Shown: piece after piece, positions 48,096 through 55,500 of the stretch
Position numbering within the stretch: position 1 is the first letter of the stretch
How the letters are laid out: each line of letters starts with the position of its first letter
Source: an uncultured Verrucomicrobiota bacterium
GTDB lineage: Bacteria; Verrucomicrobiota; Kiritimatiellia; CAIVKH01
Assembly (NCBI GenBank): GCA_937996795.1
Contig: CALKUH010000069.1
Coordinates: 73,346-137,345, forward strand
DNA length: 64,000 bases
Direction of reading: 5' to 3'
Made by a program: the position numbers and the translations under genes
The notes under the pieces: model-generated
Seen by the model: only the letters and a program-made list of their open reading frames with translations
What the model was told of the DNA's origin: nothing
The model's database searches: none

Positions 48096-49051
48096 ACTCT
48101 CCCGCGCAAGGCTTGAGCCGCTCTGATCCCTTTCCACGGAGGCTGTGCGCGTATCTGCGCGAGCGGTTCCCGCCGGTTGGGAATGTGGTGCTGATCGTCA
48201 GCTACTACTCATCGAACCAGTTCCTGGCCTGTGCCCTTGCACATCCTGGCGAGCCGATGTCGTATTCGATCCGGTCCCTGCTGGGCGGCATTCTTTTGCT
48301 CTGCATGTTTTTTCACCTGCGGGTGTTCGACGAGCACAAGGACTTCGAGGAAGATCGCCGCCACTACCCGCACCGGATACTCCAGAGCGGGTTGATCACG
48401 CTGCGCGATCTCAAGGTGCTTGGGGCCATCGCGATCGGGATCGAGATGCTCATCGCCGCCTGGCTTGGCGTCGCAACCATGATCGCCACGCTGATCGCGC
48501 TTGGATTCTCCGTTCTCATGCTCAAGGAGTTCTTCCTGGGCGACTGGCTGCGGAAGCACTTCCTCACCTACGCCGTTTCGCACATGCTGATCATGCCGCT
48601 TTTCTCGCTGGTGGTCTTCAGTGTGGCGACCAACCGGTTCCCGTGGGAAGCGCCGGGATGGTACTGGGTGTATGCCTTTGTCGGGTTCTTCGTCACCTTC
48701 AACTGGGAGGTTTCCCGCAAGATCCGGTCGCCCGATCAGGAGATCGACGGCGTGGATTCCTACACCAAGGTCTTCGGGACGTACGGGGCGGCCTACATCG
48801 TGCTGCTCATTCGCGTGATTGACACGCTCCTCGTGGCGTTGGTGGGCATCCAACTCGGGCTGAGCCCATGGTTCTACGGCGTGCTTGTCGCGCTCTTCTG
48901 TGTCTGCACGGCCGGCTTCCTTCAATACCGGTTTCGCACATGCGCCGAAACGGCGAAACGGATGGAAACCTACGCGGGACTCTATATCGTGGCCTTTGAT
49001 ATGACGCTGGCCATCGAATTGGTCCGATTGAATGGCTTTGCCCTCTCATGA
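48092..49051 (+). CDS. UbiA-superfamily membrane prenyltransferase
   Basis: 319 residues with eight or nine membrane helices. First aspartate-rich motif: D80-EHK-D84-FEED at 80-88 (FDEHKDFEEDRR); second: SPDQEIDGVD at 213-222. These bind the magnesium-diphosphate of a prenyl donor. It attaches or rearranges a polyprenyl chain on an unknown acceptor. The first motif deviates from the usual NDxxDxxxD, so it belongs to a divergent branch. Joined by ATGA overlaps to the ligase and the PEP-synthase-like gene. Confidence 0.85.
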   Translation: MNSPAQGLSRSDPFPRRLCAYLRERFPPVGNVVLIVSYYSSNQFLACALAHPGEPMSYSIRSLLGGILLLCMFFHLRVFDEHKDFEEDRRHYPHRILQSGLITLRDLKVLGAIAIGIEMLIAAWLGVATMIATLIALGFSVLMLKEFFLGDWLRKHFLTYAVSHMLIMPLFSLVVFSVATNRFPWEAPGWYWVYAFVGFFVTFNWEVSRKIRSPDQEIDGVDSYTKVFGTYGAAYIVLLIRVIDTLLVALVGIQLGLSPWFYGVLVALFCVCTAGFLQYRFRTCAETAKRMETYAGLYIVAFDMTLAIELVRLNGFALS

Positions 49052-51735
49052 CGCATCCCACCGACGCTTGGATCGTTTCGTGCCGCGCGGCGGCGCGCCC
49101 GGCCGCTCGCGATGTCGGCGGCAAAGCGGCGAACCTGTACCGCCTTGGCGAAATGGGACAACCCGTGCCCCCATGGTATGCGGTGACGGCCCCGGCCTTT
49201 CGCGTCGCGTTGCATGCGGAGCAAGCCCGTCAACCGGTCGCGATCGAGAAGCGCCGCGCGTGGATCGCGGGCATTCCGTTGCCGTCCGGCCTTGTGGAGG
49301 CCGTGCGGAAGGCGCATGCCGGGGTCATTCCGACCGGAAGCTTTGTTGCCGTGCGTTCATCCGCTGTGGATGAGGATGGCGCGGGGCAATCATTTGCCGG
49401 GCTGCACGACAGCTTCCTGTTCCTCAGAACCGAGGAGGAAATTCTCGATGCCATCCGCCGCGTGTGGGCCTCGGCCTACAACGAGCGGGCTCTCGCCTAC
49501 CGGCGCGAGCGCGGATTGTCGGTGGATGGCATCGCGGTTTGCGTGATTGTTCAGCAGATGGTGGACGCTTCGGCCAGCGGCGTGATGTTCACCGCGAACC
49601 CCGTGACGGGCAGTGTGCACGAGATCGTCATCAGCTCGCTTTACGGCGCGGGCGAGGGCCTTGTGAGCCAGGGTCTTGACGCGGATACGTTCACCGTGCG
49701 CAAGGGCGATCTCCGTATGGAGCGCGAACTTGCCATCAAATGCGAGCAGATGGCTTTTGACAAGGGGGCGGGTCGCGGGCTCGTGAAGACAGCTGTTTCG
49801 CCGGATCGGCAATCGGAACCAAGCCTGACGGACGATCAGGTGGTCGCCCTGGCTCGTGCCGGACTCGCCATTGAGCGCGCCTATGGACGCCCAAAGGACA
49901 TTGAGTTCGCGATCGACGCGTCCGGACGACTGCATCTTCTTCAGGCCCGGCCCATCACCACCGTTGCGGAGTACGGGCCGGCGGCGGGGAATCATCTGAT
50001 CTGGGACAATTCGAACATCATCGAGAGCTACTCCGGCGTCACGTCGCCCATGACGTTCAGCTTCATTCGCCGCGCGTACACCATCGTCTATCACTGCTTC
50101 GCCGAGGTCATGGGGATTGCGCCCGGCGTGGTCAAGGCGAGCCGTCCGGTGTTCGAGAACATGCTCGGCCTCATTCGCGGGCAGGTGTACTACAATCTCC
50201 TCAACTGGTATCGCCTCATCCGGCTCTTCCCTGGCTTTGGCTTCAACAAGCAGTTCATGGAGGCGATGATGGGCGTGCGGGAGCCGGCGGAGCTGAGGGA
50301 TGAGTATGTCGCGCCCTCCGCGGCTCGTCGCATCTTCGTGGAGCTTCCCGCCCTCATCCGGCTCGTCGTCCGGACCGCGTGGAACTTTTTGAGGATTCAG
50401 GCCTGGGTCCAGCAGTTTGACGCGAATTTCAAAAGCCACTACGCGCGATGGACCGCGCTTCGGTTCGGTGATCTGCACCCGCGCGAGATGATGGACGTGT
50501 ATCGCGACATGGAGGATTCGCTTCTTTGGAACTGGCGCGCGCCGATCATCAACGACTTCTACGTGATGATCCACTACGGTGTTCTTAAGAAACTTTGCGC
50601 CGCGTGGTGCGGTGACACGCAGGGTTCGCTCCAGAACGATCTGATCTGCGGCGAGGGCGGAATCGAAAGCACCGAGCCGACTCGGCTGCTGCTGGAATTG
50701 GCATCGCTCGCGCAAGGTGACGAGACGCTGCGGCGCAGGATCCTGGACGAACCCGCCGCTGACCTTGCCCGCGCGATTCCGGGTGATCCGCGTTTCGCGG
50801 CCTTCACCGCAGCATTTAACCGCTATCTGGGTCTCTACGGATTCCGCTGCATGAACGAACTCAAGCTCGAGGAATACTCCCTGCGCGACCGACCCGACTT
50901 CGTCTACACGATTCTTCGGAATTATCTCTCCCTGAACCGGCCGGAGGCTCTGGATGTCGGGGCGATGGCCGAGCGCGAACAGCAGATTCGCCGTGACGCC
51001 GAGGCCCGCTCTTTGGGCGCGCTCTCCCTGCCGAAGCGAATGATATTTCGCCGCGTGCTTCGCAATGCGCGACTCGGTGTGAAGAATCGCGAAAACATGC
51101 GCTTCGCCCGCACGCGCATCTACGGTCTGCTTCGCGAGTTGATTCGCGCCTTTGGCTCCCGACTGGCCGAAGAGGGGGTTCTGGCCGACCGGGAGGATGT
51201 CTTCTACCTCACGCTCGATGAATGTCAGAACTACGTGAAGGGAACAGCCGTCACGACCAGGCTTGCGGAGCTCGCCGCTTTGCGGAAGCGCGAGTTCGCC
51301 GCATATCGTTCGGAGACGGACGCCTTTCCAGAAGACCGGTTTGAAACATACGGCATGGTGTATCACAAAAACCGCTTCAAGAACGCCGTGGCGCAGGCGC
51401 CCGTCGCGGCCGATGGCAACCTGCGCGGGACGGGCTGTTGTCCGGGTGTCCGGGAGGGCCTCGTCAAGGTGTTGCGTTCGCCGTCCGACGACCTCCGACT
51501 CAATGGCGAGATCCTCGTAGCGGAGCGAACCGATCCAGGCTGGGTTCCGCTCTACCCGTCGATTTCCGGGCTGCTCATTGAGCGTGGAAGCATTCTGTCG
51601 CACTCCGCCATCGTTGCGCGGGAGATGGGCATACCGACCATCGTCGGCATTCCGCACCTGACCTCGCATCTCCGCACCGGGGCGAGCGTGCGCATGGACG
51701 GCGCCTCTGGTGTGATCGAGATCACCAAGTCGTGA
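49048..51735 (+). CDS. PEP synthase/rifampicin phosphotransferase-like dikinase
   Basis: 895 residues. N-terminal ATP-grasp half: AVRSSAVDEDGAGQSFAGLHDS, VIVQQMVDASASGVMF, IEFAIDASGRLHLLQARPIT. A long middle region of about 450 residues with no PEP-synthase similarity. The C-terminal swivelling domain carries the phosphohistidine H852 in ILSHSAIVAREMGIPTIVG. The PEP/pyruvate-binding barrel of true PEP synthase is missing, as in rifampicin phosphotransferases, where the middle domain binds the substrate. It should transfer the beta-phosphate of ATP through H852 to an unknown hydroxyl substrate. Last gene of the right-going operon; its end overlaps the convergent gene by 14 bp. Confidence 0.85.
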   Translation: MTHPTDAWIVSCRAAARPAARDVGGKAANLYRLGEMGQPVPPWYAVTAPAFRVALHAEQARQPVAIEKRRAWIAGIPLPSGLVEAVRKAHAGVIPTGSFVAVRSSAVDEDGAGQSFAGLHDSFLFLRTEEEILDAIRRVWASAYNERALAYRRERGLSVDGIAVCVIVQQMVDASASGVMFTANPVTGSVHEIVISSLYGAGEGLVSQGLDADTFTVRKGDLRMERELAIKCEQMAFDKGAGRGLVKTAVSPDRQSEPSLTDDQVVALARAGLAIERAYGRPKDIEFAIDASGRLHLLQARPITTVAEYGPAAGNHLIWDNSNIIESYSGVTSPMTFSFIRRAYTIVYHCFAEVMGIAPGVVKASRPVFENMLGLIRGQVYYNLLNWYRLIRLFPGFGFNKQFMEAMMGVREPAELRDEYVAPSAARRIFVELPALIRLVVRTAWNFLRIQAWVQQFDANFKSHYARWTALRFGDLHPREMMDVYRDMEDSLLWNWRAPIINDFYVMIHYGVLKKLCAAWCGDTQGSLQNDLICGEGGIESTEPTRLLLELASLAQGDETLRRRILDEPAADLARAIPGDPRFAAFTAAFNRYLGLYGFRCMNELKLEEYSLRDRPDFVYTILRNYLSLNRPEALDVGAMAEREQQIRRDAEARSLGALSLPKRMIFRRVLRNARLGVKNRENMRFARTRIYGLLRELIRAFGSRLAEEGVLADREDVFYLTLDECQNYVKGTAVTTRLAELAALRKREFAAYRSETDAFPEDRFETYGMVYHKNRFKNAVAQAPVAADGNLRGTGCCPGVREGLVKVLRSPSDDLRLNGEILVAERTDPGWVPLYPSISGLLIERGSILSHSAIVAREMGIPTIVGIPHLTSHLRTGASVRMDGASGVIEITKS

Positions 51736-52930
51736 GGCCCGGCGAAAGGAGGGCCTGCGCGGCATAGGCGATTGCCGCGCCGGCTGCGGTCCAGATCATG
51801 TGAGCCGCAGGCCATACCTCGTCGGTGCTCGGCGCCCGTTCCGCCTCCCCGCCCGGCGAGAGCAGGTGGTTCCGAATGCTCAAAAAAAGCACAACGGTGA
51901 GCGATGCCGCAAACGGAACATAGAGCGTCTGTTTGAGGTTCAGCATGTTCGCCGCCACCAGAAGCGCCAGTGGGATCGTGACGGCGCGAAAAACCGTGCG
52001 CACTCGCAATGCCTCCTTGAGCGGCTTGAGCGCGCACGCGGCAATGTACATGGTGAAGCTCGCCAATGCCGGCACAGCCCACCACTCGGAGCCGAGAGAC
52101 CAGGCGCCGTACGTGAAGAGCGCCAGCGTGAGCGCTCCGCCGATGTTGAGCGCCCGCACCCGCCACGACAGCCACACAATGACCGCAAGCATCAGGGCCA
52201 TGCTGACGTTCTGGTAGATGATTTCGTTGAGCGGTTTGGTTGTGATTTTGGAGAGGATGACGCACACACCGATGGGCACGAAAAGATTGTCGGTTCCGGT
52301 CAGGCACACGGCCTCGAAGCCGGTGACCACCGCTGCGACCAGCAGCGCCGAAAGAAGACAAACGGGTAGCGGCAGGTCGGTCATGGTGACGAGCGGAATC
52401 GCGATCGCGGCAAAGGCGATCATCCCGAAAGCCAGCGACCCCTCAAGGCTCTTGGTTTCCTCCTCCACCTCGTAGCGGATCTTTCCGTAGCGCATGCCGA
52501 TCAGCGCGGCGAAGGCGTCAGCTACGGTGAGAACGAGCATGGAGGCGACGTAAAGCCATGGCCGGTCCTGCGAGAGGATGAAGACCAGGAAAACTGAGAT
52601 GAGAAAGTATTCGCTTCCGCGTGACCGTCGTTTCACGCGGTGCAGGCTTTGCAGCCAGCGCGTTTCCGCGCCAGCGACGAGGACGACGGTGATCGAGGCG
52701 GCGAGGAGCAGTACCGTCCAGGGCGAGGTCATCACGAATGGAAACGAAAGGCAGGCAAGTCCGCCGCACACATGAACGAGTTTTCGCGTCCACTCCGGCT
52801 TGCCGTTGCCCAGGCGGCTCCACGCCTCGGCAATGGCCAGCAGTGCGAGAAACGCGAGCCCGAGAATACACGCCGCGCGGATGTCCGATGCGGGCATCGA
52901 AACCACGGACAGCGCAAGGCCGGGAGTCAC
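51722..52930 (-). CDS. SEC59/DGK1/VTE5-type CTP-dependent lipid kinase-like protein
   Basis: 402 residues from a GTG that overlaps the DUF3419 stop (GTGA). About twelve membrane helices. Family residues: TRKLVHVCGGL (K50, H53), DAFAALIGMRYGK (138-150), TKSLEGSLAF (159-168) and GTDNLFVPI (212-220), the pattern of dolichol kinase, phytol kinase and yeast Dgk1. The C-terminal 170 residues form a second membrane part, GGALTLALFTYGAWS, weakly like DUF92 (VTE6). It probably phosphorylates a prenol or diacylglycerol with CTP. The substrate is unknown. Confidence 0.78.
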   Translation of the reverse strand: MTPGLALSVVSMPASDIRAACILGLAFLALLAIAEAWSRLGNGKPEWTRKLVHVCGGLACLSFPFVMTSPWTVLLLAASITVVLVAGAETRWLQSLHRVKRRSRGSEYFLISVFLVFILSQDRPWLYVASMLVLTVADAFAALIGMRYGKIRYEVEEETKSLEGSLAFGMIAFAAIAIPLVTMTDLPLPVCLLSALLVAAVVTGFEAVCLTGTDNLFVPIGVCVILSKITTKPLNEIIYQNVSMALMLAVIVWLSWRVRALNIGGALTLALFTYGAWSLGSEWWAVPALASFTMYIAACALKPLKEALRVRTVFRAVTIPLALLVAANMLNLKQTLYVPFAASLTVVLFLSIRNHLLSPGGEAERAPSTDEVWPAAHMIWTAAGAAIAYAAQALLSPGLTTW

Positions 52931-54021
52931 CGTTTCTCCTCCACGACAAATCTGCTGTAGAAGAAGGCCCGATCCCTCGCGAAAAGACGTGAGGACGCAG
53001 CGGCGAGATCCACCACCTGGCCGGCGAAGCATTCGGGCGCCTTGCGCGGGGCCAGCATATTCCAATAGGCGAACCGGGCGCCGGGGCGGGCGAGGTCGAG
53101 CAGGTTGCCATACACGTCCGCGCAGGTCGGCGGATCGAGATATTCGAAGATGTCGGACAGATTAAATCCGTCGAATCCCGCGCCTTGCGAAGCCCGACCC
53201 GCGTCCTGGATCGTGCCGCGATGCAGGCTCAACCGATCCAGGTTCGCGCGCACGCGCTCGTACGTTACAGGTTGGAGGTAGGGTGGAAGGCTTTGCGTGA
53301 AGTTCCCGTTCAGGATGTAGTCGAGGTACGGATTGTCGTGAATCGAAAGCGACGTAAAGGCGTATTCGGCGCGCTTGAATATTCGCTCGGCGACGGAGCC
53401 CTCCACATACCGGAAGAACTCCGGATCGCGGCCCAAGCGTCCCATGACAAACCGGCTGAAGAATATCCTGAAAAGCATCCGCCAGCGCGTTGTGTTCCAC
53501 GAGCCTTCATAGAAGGCGCGCCGCTCCTCCTCCCCGCGCGGCTTCATGAGGGCTTCGACGGTTTTCCTCCGGTGGACAAGCGGCAGTACGCGCGTGCGAA
53601 ACAGGGTGAAGTAGCGCTCGAATTTTCCCGCATGGACGAGGCCGCGCTCAATCATTTCGATATGCCGGTCCCAGTACGCGGTCACTGCGCCGGAAAGCAA
53701 TGATCGCACCCTTCGATAAACAGTCGCGCGGTCCGTTGAGGGGCGGACTCCCAGAAAGGCGAGGAAGGCCGGCTGGTCGAGTTCCCGGATGGCGGCCTTT
53801 TTGAGTTCGACGCAGGCCAGTTGCGCGAAGTTTAGATCCGCCGCAACGACCTCGGCGCCGGTGGCCAGCAGCGCGAAGCTGTTGTCGCCGCCGGACGCGA
53901 TGGAGAGCATGCGCTTGCCGGGTCCGGGCTGGAGAGCCTCGACAAGGATCGATGCATCCTCCCAGCAGTTCGCGTAGCGGACAAAATCCCAGTCGACGCG
54001 AACTTCGATGTCGTTAGGCAT
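52927..54021 (-). CDS. DUF3419 (BtaA-like) SAM-dependent aminocarboxypropyltransferase-family protein
   Basis: 364 residues. SAM-site motif RMLSIASGGDNSFAL at 37-51, then a strand ending in AADLNFAQL with D62. N-terminal VRYANCWEDASIL and C-terminal GFNLSDIFEYLDP are typical of DUF3419. In betaine-lipid makers, BtaA transfers the 3-amino-3-carboxypropyl group of SAM to diacylglycerol. A matching BtaB methyltransferase is absent here, so the product may be an unmethylated headgroup or the acceptor may differ. It is 9 bp after HMG-CoA reductase and overlaps the kinase gene. Confidence 0.82.
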   Translation of the reverse strand: MPNDIEVRVDWDFVRYANCWEDASILVEALQPGPGKRMLSIASGGDNSFALLATGAEVVAADLNFAQLACVELKKAAIRELDQPAFLAFLGVRPSTDRATVYRRVRSLLSGAVTAYWDRHIEMIERGLVHAGKFERYFTLFRTRVLPLVHRRKTVEALMKPRGEEERRAFYEGSWNTTRWRMLFRIFFSRFVMGRLGRDPEFFRYVEGSVAERIFKRAEYAFTSLSIHDNPYLDYILNGNFTQSLPPYLQPVTYERVRANLDRLSLHRGTIQDAGRASQGAGFDGFNLSDIFEYLDPPTCADVYGNLLDLARPGARFAYWNMLAPRKAPECFAGQVVDLAAASSRLFARDRAFFYSRFVVEEKR

Positions 54022-54030
54022 GGCGTCGGT

Positions 54031-55317
54031 TTAGGCGCGCACTCGCTTGCGCCCGTAGTGGGCGTGCGCGCCCGCGAATTCGCCGGAGGCGAGGGCGGCG
54101 ATGATGGAAATTTCACCCGCAAGGGCCGTCGCACCGCAGATTTCAGCGAATTTCCGCGCGTGTCCCGCGCCGTGGCAATCCATCATGGCGAGACACTCCC
54201 GCGCCGTCGGCAGATGCGTGCCGCCGCCGACGGTGCCGACAATGAGGTTGGGCAGGCTGACCGATGCATACAGGTCGCCTTCCGCGGTCACATCGAGTCG
54301 TGTAAGGCCCATCGACGCCTCGGACACACACGCGGCATCCTGCCCGCAGGCAATGAAGATCGCGGCCAGCGCATTCGCATAGTGCCCCTGAACGCCGATC
54401 GAGCCGCTTTGCGCGGCGCCCATCATCGAAATTTCCCAATACCGGACCATTTCGGCGGGGTTCGCGTGAAGGATCCTCTTCACGAGCGATTTCTTGATGA
54501 CTGACTCGGCGACCACCTTCTTTCCTCGCGCAGAGAGGAAGGCGAGCATCGTTGCCTTTTTGTCGCCGGAGAGATTGCCCTCCACGTACCACTGCACGGA
54601 CTTGATCGGACAGGATTCGACCAGGTGCCTGCACAGGGCGTCGGTCGCGAATGTAACCATGTTTTGACCCGACGCATCACCCGTCTCGAACTGGAAGCTG
54701 AGGAAGAGATCCTTGCCGGAAAGCGTTGTCTGCATGTCGACGAGTTTGCAGTGGCGGGACGTCCTCGCCACAACCGCCTGAAGGGTGTCGAAGCGCGGAA
54801 GCACCCACGCCAAAAATCCACCGGCCTCGGATAGCGAACGGAAGATGAAGGCCGGCGCGCGCGTCACGGTTTCCGTGAGGGCGACGGCCGCCGCGCCCCC
54901 GGACAGGCTGATCACATACGCGCCGCGGTTGTACGAGGCGACCAACGCGCCTTCGCTCGTTGCCATGGGAACATAGAAATCGCCACGGGCATGAATGCCG
55001 TTGATGCGGAGGGGCCCAACGACTCCCACGGGTATCCGCGCGAAGCCGACGAAGTTTTCGATGTTGCCAGCCAGCGCTTCCGGGTCTGGGTCCCGCTCGT
55101 CCGCCAGCACCCGGTCGAGTGCGACGCCCTGGGCCTTCAGCGCCGCACGTCGTTTGCCAAGCCCCGCCGCGGAATGATCGTTTCCTGCCGGCAGGCGGGG
55201 CCGGATCGGTTCGGCATCGGGCATGCGAGGACGAAGAAGCGCCAGTCGTTTCTCGGGCGCCTGACCGGAAAGAATTTTAAGCAACGTCGCTTCGGCACTC
55301 TTGCGGGAAACAGCCAT
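54031..55317 (-). CDS. hmgA: Class I hydroxymethylglutaryl-CoA reductase (NADPH)
   Basis: 428 residues from MAVSRKSAEATLL. Class I motifs in order: ENFVGFARIPVGVVGPL, ATSEGALVASYNRG (catalytic glutamate), EGNLSGDKKAT (catalytic lysine), IACGQDAACV (catalytic aspartate), GTVGGGTHLPTA (NADPH) and GAHAHYGRKR (catalytic histidine). It makes mevalonate for isoprenoid synthesis. No other mevalonate-pathway gene is in the window. Its presence in the cluster suggests local supply of prenyl precursors. Confidence 0.95.
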   Translation of the reverse strand: MAVSRKSAEATLLKILSGQAPEKRLALLRPRMPDAEPIRPRLPAGNDHSAAGLGKRRAALKAQGVALDRVLADERDPDPEALAGNIENFVGFARIPVGVVGPLRINGIHARGDFYVPMATSEGALVASYNRGAYVISLSGGAAAVALTETVTRAPAFIFRSLSEAGGFLAWVLPRFDTLQAVVARTSRHCKLVDMQTTLSGKDLFLSFQFETGDASGQNMVTFATDALCRHLVESCPIKSVQWYVEGNLSGDKKATMLAFLSARGKKVVAESVIKKSLVKRILHANPAEMVRYWEISMMGAAQSGSIGVQGHYANALAAIFIACGQDAACVSEASMGLTRLDVTAEGDLYASVSLPNLIVGTVGGGTHLPTARECLAMMDCHGAGHARKFAEICGATALAGEISIIAALASGEFAGAHAHYGRKRVRA

Positions 55318-55335
55318 GAATGTCCCTCTAACAAA

Positions 55336-55346
55336 TGTCAGTGACA
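55336..55346. promoter_or_regulatory. TGTCAGTGACA palindrome upstream of HMG-CoA reductase
   Basis: An 11-base perfect palindrome (TGTCA-G-TGACA), 18-29 bases upstream of the HMG-CoA reductase start, in the position of an operator. The rest of 55318-55500 contains no gene and includes the right 28-bp repeat. Confidence 0.35.
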
Positions 55347-55445
55347 ACGATCATAAACGACATGCGGATGGGAGTACAGCCGCTGCAATTCTCATTGAGG
55401 ATGGGTTGTTACTCGGCCGGATCCTTGCTGCCGTGTTCGCAAACG

Positions 55446-55473
55446 CCCCCCTCTGTCCGCTTGCAACCGGGGC
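55446..55473 (+). repeat. 28-bp direct repeat, right copy
   Basis: Identical to 45448-45475 and in the same orientation. It lies between the HMG-CoA reductase promoter region and the MBOAT gene, so the enclosed segment is 9,970 bp between the repeats and contains exactly the seven cluster genes. Confidence 0.7.
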
Positions 55474-55500
55474 GGGGGCATGGCAAACGGGGCGGAGCGG

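Noticed and set aside
49390..51765. 791-residue minus-strand frame opposite the dikinase gene
   Set aside because: Codon composition is that of an antisense shadow; the plus-strand protein has clear catalytic motifs.
54031..55317. Degradative class II HMG-CoA reductase
   Set aside because: Motif order and the ENFVGFARIPVGVVGPL start are those of class I, biosynthetic enzymes.
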